From NCBI RefSeq assembly GCF_009688945.1, contig NZ_AP021874.1, positions 496,001 through 560,000 of the forward strand: a DNA stretch of 64,000 bases, written 5' to 3'. The stretch comes from Desulfosarcina alkanivorans. Lineage in GTDB: Bacteria; Desulfobacterota; Desulfobacteria; Desulfobacterales; Desulfosarcinaceae. The notes below the pieces were generated by a model, which searched no databases, was not told the DNA's origin, and saw nothing but the letters and a program-made list of their open reading frames with translations. Of the stretch, positions 17,579-26,157 are shown in pieces; position 1 is the first letter of the stretch; each line of letters starts with the position of its first letter. Position numbers and translations under genes: made by a program.

Positions 17579-18037
17579 CTATCCGTTTTCCTTGAGGGCC
17601 ACTTCGATGACCAGTTCCCCTTTGTCAGTGATGCAGGGAATGGAAATGATGGGCAGACCCGAGGGGTAGGACACCTTGTGCTTGCCGATCACCACGCTGG
17701 GCACGCTGATGGAGGTGCCCTCGGATGGAAAATCGGTTTTGGCGTTTCCGGCGATCATATTGGCGATTTCACCGATGGCGTCCGTGCAGTCGTCGTCCAG
17801 TTCGGTCACTTCGTCGCCAATGAGTGCCGACACGAGCTGCAGGGCAATATCCTTGGACAGGTTGATGACCACGCAACCGGTCACGGTCCCCGAAAGGCCG
17901 ATGATGCCGCTGATTTCATACTGCGGGACGTTGTCTTTCTTCAGGCTGGGTTTGCCCAGCTTGAAGGGAACCTCGATCATGGTGTTGAAAATTTTTTTGA
18001 CCGCATTGACAAAGGGGTTGATGTATTTGACGTCCAT
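17579..18037 (-). CDS. cheX: CheX-family chemotaxis protein
   Basis: CheX phosphatases dephosphorylate CheY-P and also occur as stand-alone partners of other response regulators. The 152-residue protein shows the family pattern with catalytic Glu90 and Asn93 in the EIAN motif (residues 90-93) and the conserved SVVIGKHKVSY and ELVIEVAL strands. A GGGG box precedes the ATG. There are no other chemotaxis genes in the window, so the partner response regulator is not evident from context. Confidence 0.85.
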   Translation of the reverse strand: MDVKYINPFVNAVKKIFNTMIEVPFKLGKPSLKKDNVPQYEISGIIGLSGTVTGCVVINLSKDIALQLVSALIGDEVTELDDDCTDAIGEIANMIAGNAKTDFPSEGTSISVPSVVIGKHKVSYPSGLPIISIPCITDKGELVIEVALKENG

Positions 18038-18202
18038 TTTTTCCCCATAAGATGGTTGATTGGCATCGGCGCGCGATCGGTCCGGCGCCTGCTGCCGTTG
18101 GCTGATCGGCCGTACAGAGCTTTTATCGGCCGCTTTTTTCCTGACTTTACCCCGGATTGAAAAAAAAAGGCAGGCAGACGACGGGGCTGCCCGGAGCGAC
18201 GA

Positions 18203-19030
18203 TCATGCCTCGAGCACGTCGATCATGCTGAAGACCCGGCCCTGCTGGCCCGATTCGAGTTTTCCCTGCAGGTAACAGACCGCATCCAGGGTCCCTTCCG
18301 CGTATATGTCGCGGCCGTTGACGTTGTGCTGGAATTCAAACACAACGGTTTTGTCCGGCGATGTCAGCCGATACGTGTGCCATCCATGACCCGAAAGGTA
18401 GGCCTCCGGAATGTTCCACCGGTCGCGTTGAACCGTCGGGTCCCTTTCCATGGCGATGGCTTCCGTCGAAAAATCGACTCCCATGCGGTTGAAATAGGAG
18501 ACCATGGCCTTGGCCGTACCGCTGGTGTCGGCCTTGCCGGCCTGGTGGCTTTCCCGGACGGAAAGGGTGTAGCCCTTGAAAAGGCCGGGGAAGGTCTCGG
18601 CGGCATGGGCCATCATGGCCTGAAACCCAACGATCTGCTTGGCCATATTGGGCGCAATGACGGCACAGGTTTTGGATTCAGCCACTGTTTCGGCCAGCTT
18701 TTTCCGATCGCCGCCGGTGGTTCCCATGACAAACGGCAGACCGCGGCTGCAGTAGAATGCGGCGTTGTCCGTGACGGCCGATGGATGGGTGAAGTCCACG
18801 CTGATGAACCGGCCGTGCACCGCGGCAAGGTCATCGATTCTCTTCTCCCGGTCGGCCGGTTTGATCAATTCGATGGCCGTGCCGGAAATGGTATGCTGGT
18901 CTGCGTCTATTTCCGGGCCGGTGAGAGAATGGGGAAGCAGGGAGACCCGGGGGTCCGCCATGGCATGGCCGGCGATGATGGATGCGACGTTTCCCGGCAG
19001 TCCGTTGATCATTATCTTTATCGGATTCAA
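18203..19030 (-). CDS. dapB: 4-hydroxy-tetrahydrodipicolinate reductase, plant type
   Basis: Reduces hydroxy-tetrahydrodipicolinate in lysine and diaminopimelate synthesis. The 275-residue protein has an N-terminal nucleotide-binding motif (IMINGLPGNVA) and the segments VDFTHPSAV, PFVMGTTGGD, VIAPNMAKQ and SVRESHQAGKADTSGTAK, which match the variant first described in plants rather than the shorter classic bacterial DapB. The start is TTG at 19030 with AGGAG seven bases upstream. It stands apart from other dap genes. Confidence 0.9.
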   Translation of the reverse strand: MNPIKIMINGLPGNVASIIAGHAMADPRVSLLPHSLTGPEIDADQHTISGTAIELIKPADREKRIDDLAAVHGRFISVDFTHPSAVTDNAAFYCSRGLPFVMGTTGGDRKKLAETVAESKTCAVIAPNMAKQIVGFQAMMAHAAETFPGLFKGYTLSVRESHQAGKADTSGTAKAMVSYFNRMGVDFSTEAIAMERDPTVQRDRWNIPEAYLSGHGWHTYRLTSPDKTVVFEFQHNVNGRDIYAEGTLDAVCYLQGKLESGQQGRVFSMIDVLEA

Positions 19031-19164
19031 TTGACAGCTCCTTTTCCTGCGGTTTATGAAATGGCCCCGAAAACGCTATGCCGAACTCGGCGGCCTGCAT
19101 GTGCGGTTCGTATGCACGAGCCCCGGGGCAGGTTCACCCCTCAACGGAAACGCGCCATTTCCAG

Positions 19165-20862
19165 TTATCTTAAACGGAGCGTTTTGGCAATGCGGGTCAA
19201 GCGGGGAAACCTGCTTCCATCGGCCCCACGGATGTGGTCCGCCAGCATGGCCGCGGCCGCGGGGATCCATCGTTCAAAGGCCTGTTTTTGTTTGACCCGG
19301 GACAGGAATCCGAAAGCCCCCAGCATTTGAAGGTTCCGCGTGACCGTGCAGTAGCGGTAGCCGCGAATGAAAGGGTCCGGGTCGCATTTCAATCGCCTGG
19401 CCGCCCGACCGGCGGCATAGTTCAGCAGCCGCTGCTGGAGTTCGGGATCCAGACCCGCATAGGGATCGATCAGCAGGGAGGCCAGGTCATACTGGACGGG
19501 ACCGGTCCGCGCGCCCTGAAAGTCGATCAGATAGCAGCGGTCATCCCGGACCATGATGTTGCGGGATTGAAAATCCCGATGAATCAGTCCGGCGACGCCG
19601 TGGTTGACGGTGCATCGGGCCAGGCGTGCAAATTCCGCCGCCAGATCATCATAATCGACCCCCATCCCCAGGTAGCCGTTTAAGAATGCCTCCACAAAAT
19701 AGCGGCACTCCTTGTCCAGGATCAGTTCGCTATCGTAGGACTCGCTCTGGCAGGTCCAGGCCGGGTCAAAGCCCCGGGCCCCTTTTTCAGTCAGGTCGAG
19801 CAGGATGTCGATGACCTTGCGGTAAACCGTCTCGATGCAACCCGTGTCCGATGCCTGCCGCACCACCTGCTGAAGGTGAACGTCGCCCAGATCTTCCAGG
19901 AAGACCAGTCCGCTGAATCCGTCGTGGACATGTATACGGGGGACGGGCAGGCCGCAGTCCCGGAGGTGCCGGCCAATTCTGACAAAGGCGTTCACCTCGC
20001 TGCCCGGCAGCGTGGGGGTGATGCCGTGGTCTGCCAGGATCATCCGGCGTCTGCCGCGGGTCAGGCGAAACCAGACCCGGTCGGACCCGTCGCCGGTCAG
20101 TCGCCGGCATTTCACGTCTGCAGACGGATCCGGATCGTCGGGGAAGGCCGATTGAAAGGCGCCGGGCGCCATGGCATCGACCACGGCCTCCCGGTAGCGC
20201 TCCGGGTTTCCCATGTCCTGCCAGTAATGACCGCAGACCACATGGGCCCGGATAGGAACGCCTTCGTCGAGCATCTGCCGGTAAACGGAAATGATATCAC
20301 AGAACGTGCCATCGGGTATTTGTTCAACGACTGCGGGGTTCAGGACGTGAATACCGGTAAACGCCAGTTTGCGCTGCCCGGTATGGTCGGCCGGCGCGGC
20401 GTAGCGTTCAAACCCGGCTATACGGCTTCGGCCGTCCACCCACACCTGGTTGAAGGGCGCACGGTCATGCATGACCAGGGTCACCGGTGCACCGTGCATG
20501 CAATGGCTGCGATAAATCTTGGCCATATCGATGTCAGTGACGATATCCGCGTTGACCACCATGAACGCCTCGTCGTCCCAATAGTCGGCCAGGTGACGAA
20601 TGGCACCCCCGGTACCTAAAATTTCCGGTTCCCGGCTCAAGGTCACCGGCACGCCGAAGTCGTTTTCCGCCAGATAGGATTGGATCCGATGGGCCAGGTG
20701 GTGGGCGTTGACCGCGATGCCCCGACAACCGGCCCGCTTCAGGCGGGCGATCATTCGTCCCAGCACCGGGATGCCGCCAACCGGAAACAGGGCTTTGGGT
20801 GTCGCAAGGGTGTGGGGCGCCAGCCGGGTGCCGAATCCGGCGGCCAGGATCAGCGCTTTCAT
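19165..20862 (-). CDS. fused sugar nucleotidyltransferase / kinase, MurU-AmgK-like
   Basis: A 565-residue two-domain protein. Residues 1-230 form a nucleotidyltransferase (ALILAAGFGTRLAPHT, then PKALFPVGG), like MurU. Residues about 240-565 form an aminoglycoside-phosphotransferase-fold kinase with Brenner motif HRDFQSRN (428-435) and IDFQGAR, like AmgK. In Pseudomonas, AmgK phosphorylates N-acetylmuramate at C1 and MurU converts the product to UDP-MurNAc, bypassing de novo synthesis. Here the two steps would be in one polypeptide. The sugar is inferred. The ATG overlaps the plsB stop by 4 bp (ATGA). Confidence 0.8.
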   Translation of the reverse strand: MKALILAAGFGTRLAPHTLATPKALFPVGGIPVLGRMIARLKRAGCRGIAVNAHHLAHRIQSYLAENDFGVPVTLSREPEILGTGGAIRHLADYWDDEAFMVVNADIVTDIDMAKIYRSHCMHGAPVTLVMHDRAPFNQVWVDGRSRIAGFERYAAPADHTGQRKLAFTGIHVLNPAVVEQIPDGTFCDIISVYRQMLDEGVPIRAHVVCGHYWQDMGNPERYREAVVDAMAPGAFQSAFPDDPDPSADVKCRRLTGDGSDRVWFRLTRGRRRMILADHGITPTLPGSEVNAFVRIGRHLRDCGLPVPRIHVHDGFSGLVFLEDLGDVHLQQVVRQASDTGCIETVYRKVIDILLDLTEKGARGFDPAWTCQSESYDSELILDKECRYFVEAFLNGYLGMGVDYDDLAAEFARLARCTVNHGVAGLIHRDFQSRNIMVRDDRCYLIDFQGARTGPVQYDLASLLIDPYAGLDPELQQRLLNYAAGRAARRLKCDPDPFIRGYRYCTVTRNLQMLGAFGFLSRVKQKQAFERWIPAAAAMLADHIRGADGSRFPRLTRIAKTLRLR

Positions 20863-23498
20863 GCGTTCAACAGGTTCAGGTAGGTTTGAATCACCGATTC
20901 AAAATGGGTGATGCGTTCCTCGTTTTCATGATTTTTGATGCCATTGGTGGAAAAATAGCTGATGCCGTTGGCATAGTTGACCTTGGACACCGATTCGACA
21001 AGGTCGATTTCCTTGTTTTTTACCATCTGGAGGCCCAGGTTTTGTATTTTTTTAAGTTTGTCCTTGGTGTCCAGTTTCTCCTTGCGGTTGGTCCGCAAAA
21101 AATGGAGTACCACCGCATAGGACTGGAAATAGGGCTTCAAGAAGGCAGCGAACAGCTTCAGTTTACGGTAGCCCGAGGAGGTGATCTGGTAACTGTCCGG
21201 GATGGTCGGGTGGGGCATGAGTATGGCGTCATCGATAAAGGATTTGATGGTTTTTCTCACATAATGGACCGCTGGCCGGTCCAGGTCAAAGGCGAACTCA
21301 TATTTGAAGAAATCCTGAAAAAATTGATATTCATGGTGCAGATCGGCGGCGTTGAACTGGAACGCGTCTTTTTTCAGGATGGCCAGTGCGGTAAAGGCCG
21401 CGGGTACAAAATAGGATATGCAGTTGTTCTTGTAATACTCCAGGAGGGTCCTTTTGGCCGGGTTGACGGCGAAGTCGGCCTGATCGTCCGGCAGATCCTT
21501 GTCCCCCGGCGCTTTTTCCAGCAGTTTGCGAGACAGGTAGCGGTCGATGGCATATTCTATGGCCCCGTCCGGGTTGAGAATAATCGTATCCGCCAACTTG
21601 GCGTCCTGTGACGAGGCGAAGGTCAGGTAGGTGTTGACCGCCTCTATCAGTTCCTTCTGGGTGAAGCGGGTTCGGGAAATATTCAATGTGGCGGCGGCCA
21701 CCAGCCCATGGGGGGTAGCCACGGTCTGCTTGTCGATGGCATTGATGATCCGCCAGCCCAGATTTCTGCAAAGGGCGTTCACCTCTTTGGTCGGCATCCG
21801 GTCCAGGGGCACAGGGCTGTCGGCCAGCAGGTCGCGGATGGAAATGGGGGTATGAAAGTTGATATAGATTTTGCCGTACCGTTTTTTCAGGAAGCGCCGG
21901 GCACGAATGACCTGGCTGAGGTTTTCAGCCTCCTTTTTTCCGCCTTCCACTTCGTGAACGTAGGCGTGCTCTTCGATAATCCGGTCGTAGCCGATGTAAA
22001 CAGGAACGAATGTCATGTTCTCGCAGGCCCCGTTGCGGTAAGCATTCAGCAGGATGGAAATCAATCCCAGCTTGGGCATGAGCAGTTTGCCGGTCCGGCT
22101 TCTCCCGCCCTCGATGAAGAGCTCGATGTTGAAGCCCTCTTCCAGCAGTTTGTGGATGTACGCGGAAAAAATGCGGGAATAAAGGACCGCGCCCCTGAAT
22201 GTGCGGCGCAGGAAAAAAGCCCCTCCGCCACGAAAAATCGGTCCCAGGGGCCAGAAAGAGAGGTTTTTGCCGGCGGCGATATGGGGGCAGGGCATGTTGT
22301 TATGATAGAGGATATAGGACAGGATCAGGTAGTCGATATGGCTTTTGTGGCAGGGAATCAGAACCAGCGGCCCGTTCATGGACATGGCCTTGACCTTGGC
22401 CAGCCCGGCTTTGTCGATGACCGCTCCGTCGAACATGGAGTTGATGATCCATCCCACCACCGATGACATGATGCGGATTACAGCCGGGCTGTAGCGCGCA
22501 GCAATCTCATCCAGATAGCCGTCGGCTTTTTTCCTGATCTTGGAAATAGGCTCCTGACGGGCAGCGGCATGTTTTTTGATAAACGTCTGCACCCGGTCGC
22601 TGGTAAGAATGGATTCTTTCAGTTCTTCTCCGGATTTCAGCACCGGACCGGTGATGCTCTGGCGATGGCGATTGTGCTGAAGCAGGAGCTGACGGCGCAA
22701 CTGAAGGGCCTGGTGGCCGGTGGTCCTCTCGGCATGAACCGGTTGGCTGAGCCATTGCCTCAGGTTCAGGGGCTGAGAAAGCTCAACAAAAATTCTGCCC
22801 GGATAACGGATCAGGGTGACAATTTTCCTCAGTTTGCCCGGACGCTGGGACGTGCCGAAAAAGGTGTCCAGCAGGCTGGGCACTGCAGGCAGCGGTTTTT
22901 TCCCGAAGAACATCAGCTGCGGAACGAGGTAAACGGGCCGGTCGATTTTTTTTTGCATCTCGATCAGGTAGACCAGCGGGTCCGTTCTCTCTTTGACGAA
23001 TCGGCGATAAAATCCCTTTTTCTCGACCAGGGTGAGCATGGCACATCCTGAATCGAGAAGGGCGCGGTGGTAGTAATCACTGCGGTAGGGATCCTTGATC
23101 CGGCGACGCTGAACCAGTTCATCCAGATAGGATAGGCAGATGCGGAATATTCGCGACAGGGGCTGCCAGAAATAAATGTCGGAATCGAAGGCCAGTTGCG
23201 GCTGCGGCAGTCGCAGTTGACGGTACCGGGTATGCGAAAAGAGAAATTCAAACCGGCTTTTGTATTTGGCCGTGTAAACGATGATCGCGTCATCGGGAAT
23301 GTTTCTGACAATGTCCGACTGCTCTCCGCCCATAAAAACGCCGGTAAACAGGCGGTCGAGAAAAAATGCGGAGAGGACCCCGGTGGCGGAAGGCAAAAAA
23401 CAGAAATAATGGTCGTGTGAATTTTTTAGCAGTCGGCTGATCCAATGTCTAATCTTCAGCACAATCGAAGAAATGGGGTGTTTTTTTTGATTGTTCAT
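20859..23498 (-). CDS. plsB: glycerol-3-phosphate 1-O-acyltransferase PlsB
   Basis: Acylates glycerol 3-phosphate at position 1, the first step of membrane phospholipid synthesis, at the inner membrane. The 879-residue length matches the long PlsB family. The acyltransferase block has HKSHID (His384, Asp389), a GAFFLRRTF block, the FIEGGRSRTGK motif and a FVPVYIGYD block. It precedes and overlaps the MurU-AmgK-like gene by 4 bp, so the two are probably co-transcribed from the AT-rich region at 23499-23842. Confidence 0.95.
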   Translation of the reverse strand: MNNQKKHPISSIVLKIRHWISRLLKNSHDHYFCFLPSATGVLSAFFLDRLFTGVFMGGEQSDIVRNIPDDAIIVYTAKYKSRFEFLFSHTRYRQLRLPQPQLAFDSDIYFWQPLSRIFRICLSYLDELVQRRRIKDPYRSDYYHRALLDSGCAMLTLVEKKGFYRRFVKERTDPLVYLIEMQKKIDRPVYLVPQLMFFGKKPLPAVPSLLDTFFGTSQRPGKLRKIVTLIRYPGRIFVELSQPLNLRQWLSQPVHAERTTGHQALQLRRQLLLQHNRHRQSITGPVLKSGEELKESILTSDRVQTFIKKHAAARQEPISKIRKKADGYLDEIAARYSPAVIRIMSSVVGWIINSMFDGAVIDKAGLAKVKAMSMNGPLVLIPCHKSHIDYLILSYILYHNNMPCPHIAAGKNLSFWPLGPIFRGGGAFFLRRTFRGAVLYSRIFSAYIHKLLEEGFNIELFIEGGRSRTGKLLMPKLGLISILLNAYRNGACENMTFVPVYIGYDRIIEEHAYVHEVEGGKKEAENLSQVIRARRFLKKRYGKIYINFHTPISIRDLLADSPVPLDRMPTKEVNALCRNLGWRIINAIDKQTVATPHGLVAAATLNISRTRFTQKELIEAVNTYLTFASSQDAKLADTIILNPDGAIEYAIDRYLSRKLLEKAPGDKDLPDDQADFAVNPAKRTLLEYYKNNCISYFVPAAFTALAILKKDAFQFNAADLHHEYQFFQDFFKYEFAFDLDRPAVHYVRKTIKSFIDDAILMPHPTIPDSYQITSSGYRKLKLFAAFLKPYFQSYAVVLHFLRTNRKEKLDTKDKLKKIQNLGLQMVKNKEIDLVESVSKVNYANGISYFSTNGIKNHENEERITHFESVIQTYLNLLNA

Positions 23499-23842
23499 AA
23501 TTTTAGAGCGTTAGATTCCAGAAGGGTATAAGTTGATGATAATTTGAAAAAATAACAGAAGCATGGAGCCTTTGCAACGCCATATTCGTCGGAGAAAAAT
23601 ATACTTGCGCTGGTCCGGCTTCTATGTTATTGCCATAGAACTTGATAGCGTCACCATTAAGTAGCTATCTAATTGAAATTCCATTAATATCCCAAGCCGA
23701 AAATCAACCGGCAAATGTCGGAGAAAACAAAGAAAAGCGTCAAGCACGCCGGACCATTGCGGCAATGCGCACATGGATCGGCCGATAAAGCCATTTTAAT
23801 CGGATTAACTATAAAAAAGGTTACGAAGGAGGACGATTCTCT
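23499..23842. other. AT-rich divergent intergenic region
   Basis: This 344-bp stretch separates plsB (minus) from a small membrane protein gene (plus) and is much richer in A and T than its surroundings. It contains a perfect 7-bp inverted repeat, TTCTATG / CATAGAA, at 23620-23640 with a 7-bp spacer, which could be an operator. It ends with a strong GGAGGA ribosome binding site for the downstream gene. I see no RNA gene that I can name. Confidence 0.5.
23620..23640. promoter_or_regulatory. perfect 7-bp inverted repeat, possible operator
   Basis: TTCTATG (23620-23626) and CATAGAA (23634-23640) flank 7 bp. It lies between divergent genes in AT-rich DNA, a usual place for a regulator site. No regulator is assigned. 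Confidence 0.25.
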
Positions 23843-24118
23843 ATGAAAACGTTAATTGGTGGAGCAGTGGCAGCAGTTCTCGGCCTGATCGGCCTGTCGG
23901 TATGGTTTGGTGAATTCCTTCAGCTTCTGGCAGGCGCGATTCCGGTGATGCTCCTGCTGGGCGGCGGGCTTGCCCTCTATCTGGGATTTGATGAACTCAA
24001 AGACACCTGGAAAAAAGATGACACTGTCGCCGACGCCGCCGATGACGACTCCGAAAAGTACAAAAAAGAGATCGATGAACTCAAAAAAGAGATCGAAACG
24101 CTGAAAACCGAAAAGTAA
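23843..24118 (+). CDS. small two-helix membrane protein with coiled-coil tail
   Basis: A 91-residue protein with two hydrophobic helices (about 5-25 and 29-50) rich in Gly and Leu, followed by a charged tail that ends in heptad-like repeats of Lys and Glu (about 70-91), suggesting a coiled coil facing the cytoplasm. The first half (LGLIGLSVWFGEFLQLLAG) loosely resembles small membrane proteins such as MamI, but nothing else here points to magnetosomes, so I do not assign a function. A strong GGAGGA precedes the ATG and a terminator follows, so it is a single-gene unit. Confidence 0.8.
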   Translation: MKTLIGGAVAAVLGLIGLSVWFGEFLQLLAGAIPVMLLLGGGLALYLGFDELKDTWKKDDTVADAADDDSEKYKKEIDELKKEIETLKTEK

Positions 24119-24435
24119 TCCTGCCTGACCCTGAATTAGAAAACTCTGCCCCGATTGGTCGCCGACCGGTCGGGGCTTTTGTTTTGCATCCGTTTTCAGC
24201 CCACTCCCCTGCAGTCAATTCATACCGGATCCCTGTTTGACAACAATGGCTTTGCGCGCTAGCTTGAAACTGGTCCGGGCGCTTGCAGGACGGCCGGCAG
24301 CCCCGGAAGCATTACGACTGACGTCACGGTGAAACCGAATCCTCTGGTCCTGTGCGGGGGAGGCGGTAAGCATACAGGAATTAAAAAACGCGACTGTCCA
24401 TCCTTCAGGGGCGGATTCGCTGAAAGCGGGATTCC
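24119..24435. other. intergenic stretch
   Basis: Apart from the terminator at 24148-24186, I see no gene, RNA or repeat in this 317-bp interval. The downstream 104-aa gene at 24436 has no obvious strong promoter here. Confidence 0.5.
24148..24186 (+). terminator. rho-independent terminator
   Basis: GCCCCGATTGG pairs with the CCGGTCGGGGC segment (with G-T pairs) around 24148-24176, followed by TTTTGTTTT. It lies 30 bp after the stop of the small membrane protein gene. Confidence 0.85.
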
Positions 24436-24750
24436 ATGTTTCCCAAAATAGTTGACATAGAACTGCCCATAACCATTGACGACGCAGTAACCATGCTTCT
24501 GGACGACTTGCCGCTGCTGGACCGGACGCGTCTGTCGTCAATGACTCCGGACGAGCTGGACTTGATCAATCGACTGGTCGGGCTTCATATTGCCCGGGAT
24601 TTTCTTTTGTGGAGCGGCAATCACGAGTTGCTGCACGCCTGCCTGGAAGCCGCCCGCAATTCGGGTGAAGAGGCGGATCCGACGCTGGTGATCATTCGTG
24701 CCATGTGGGAAAAGCTGCAACAGACCCACGTGTTGCGATTGGTCCGATAG
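24436..24750 (+). CDS. conserved-looking hypothetical protein
   Basis: A 104-residue soluble, mostly helical protein beginning MFPKIVDIELPITIDDAVTM, with a central segment HIARDFLLWSGNHELLHACL. The phrase 'FxLWSGNxELxxxC' recalls small uncharacterised proteins of the DUF6794 type, but I hold that only as a possibility. It has no signal peptide or metal motif. It converges on the DUF1343 gene, whose stop lies 34 bp away. Function unknown. Confidence 0.6.
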   Translation: MFPKIVDIELPITIDDAVTMLLDDLPLLDRTRLSSMTPDELDLINRLVGLHIARDFLLWSGNHELLHACLEAARNSGEEADPTLVIIRAMWEKLQQTHVLRLVR

Positions 24751-24784
24751 AAGACGATTGCCGCCACCCCGGCTGACGGCAGTT

Positions 24785-25960
24785 TCAATCGTAAAGACGC
24801 ACGGCCCTGAAGCGATCCCGGTAGTCGGACAGCGGCTCCTCCCATCCTGCAACGATATCCGAAAGGGGGACGCCGGCTTCGATCTGGGAACGGATCTGCC
24901 GGTCTCCCAGTATCAAGTCCATGGGAAGGCGTTCGTATTCGTATTCATAAGGCGGCTGTTTGTATGCAAATCGGTCGGTGTAGGCAAGGTATATGGCCTG
25001 ATAGAGGCACAGGGAAAGGGCGTAGGGCAAATAGGCCCCCGGATCGGTGACATGGATTTGAAATCCCCTGCACCGATGCCCGGCCCATTTGTTGGCGGTG
25101 GGCTCAAACTCGACGGGCCGGAGTACGGCCCCGCTTAAAAATGTCCGATCGATGGTTTTCATCAGGCGCCCGGGTTCGATGAACGGTGCACCGAAAAGTT
25201 CGAACGGCTGGGTGGTTCCCCGGCCTTCGGAAATGTTGGTCCCTTCCCATATCACCTGTCCCGGGTAGACCATGGCCGACTCCGGCGTGGGCAGGTTGGG
25301 CGAGGGAGCCACCCACGGCAGGCCGGTCCGCCTGAAGTTCATTTCTCTGGCCCATCCCTGCATACAGATTACCTCGAGATCGCAGTCGATGCCAAAATGG
25401 GTGTTGAACAACAGCCCCAACTCCCCGATGGTCAGGCCATGGCGCATGGGAATGGGGTAACGGCCGACAAATGAAGAACAGTCGGAGGCGAGCAGATTGC
25501 CTTCGACCCGAAAGCCGCCCACGGGGTTGGGGCGGTCCAGAATGATTATTTTCTTTCCGAATCGCCGTGCGGCTTCCATGCAGTGGGCCAGGGTGTAGAT
25601 AAAGGTGTAAACCCGGGTGCCCACATCCTGAAGGTCAACCAGCAAGATGTCGATGGGGTCCATCATGGTTCGGGTGGGAACCCGCGTTTGTCCGTACAGG
25701 GAGAATACCGCCAGGCCGGTTGCCGGGTCCGACCGGTCAACGGATTCAATCATGTTGTCCTGCTTTTCAGCAAAAAAACCATGTTGGGGGGCATAAAGCG
25801 CCTTGAGCTGACCGGGACAATCCCGGTTTATCAGTTGGCGCGCATGAACCAGGTGGCGGTCCACCGATGCAGGATTGCACAGTAATCCCAGCCGCTGACC
25901 CTTCACCGATCGTGGACGGGCGCCTATAAAGACCTCCAACCCTGTTTTTACCGTCGCCAT
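24785..25960 (-). CDS. DUF1343 family protein, NamZ-like exo-N-acetylmuramidase
   Basis: The 391-residue protein belongs to DUF1343, whose studied Bacillus member NamZ releases terminal N-acetylmuramate from peptidoglycan fragments. Family segments visible are GLLCNPASVD, LYAPQHGFFAEKQDNM, DILLVDLQDVGTRVYTFIYT and ILDRPNPVGG. I see no convincing signal peptide in this version, so it may act in the cytoplasm unless the start is misjudged. The MurU-AmgK-like salvage gene lies 4 kb away, consistent with MurNAc recycling (inference). Confidence 0.85.
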   Translation of the reverse strand: MATVKTGLEVFIGARPRSVKGQRLGLLCNPASVDRHLVHARQLINRDCPGQLKALYAPQHGFFAEKQDNMIESVDRSDPATGLAVFSLYGQTRVPTRTMMDPIDILLVDLQDVGTRVYTFIYTLAHCMEAARRFGKKIIILDRPNPVGGFRVEGNLLASDCSSFVGRYPIPMRHGLTIGELGLLFNTHFGIDCDLEVICMQGWAREMNFRRTGLPWVAPSPNLPTPESAMVYPGQVIWEGTNISEGRGTTQPFELFGAPFIEPGRLMKTIDRTFLSGAVLRPVEFEPTANKWAGHRCRGFQIHVTDPGAYLPYALSLCLYQAIYLAYTDRFAYKQPPYEYEYERLPMDLILGDRQIRSQIEAGVPLSDIVAGWEEPLSDYRDRFRAVRLYD

Positions 25961-26060
25961 TCGAAAAAATCCTTATCCGAGGTTCCCCCAGCCGTACCCT
26001 GTATCTACCATATGGTGTCTTTCAGGGAAAGGTGAAAGGTCCCGAACAGCGGTAAACCCC

Positions 26061-26089
26061 TTGACACAACTTGAATTTAAAAATATGTA
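26061..26089 (+). promoter_or_regulatory. putative sigma70 promoter for the ATPase-oxidoreductase operon
   Basis: TTGACA (26061-26066) is followed after exactly 17 bp by TATGTA (26084-26089). It lies 70-90 bp upstream of the ATPase gene that heads the 2-oxoacid oxidoreductase operon, with an A/T-rich spacer. Confidence 0.55.
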
Positions 26090-26157
26090 ATTCCTTCCTG
26101 TTTATGTCTTTCCGATAACCGGACGCCCCATTCCGACATCTTCTGGCTTTTTTCGCC

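Noticed and set aside
23843..24118. Magnetosome gene mamI
   Set aside because: Only a loose resemblance in two hydrophobic helices; no other magnetosome gene is in the window.
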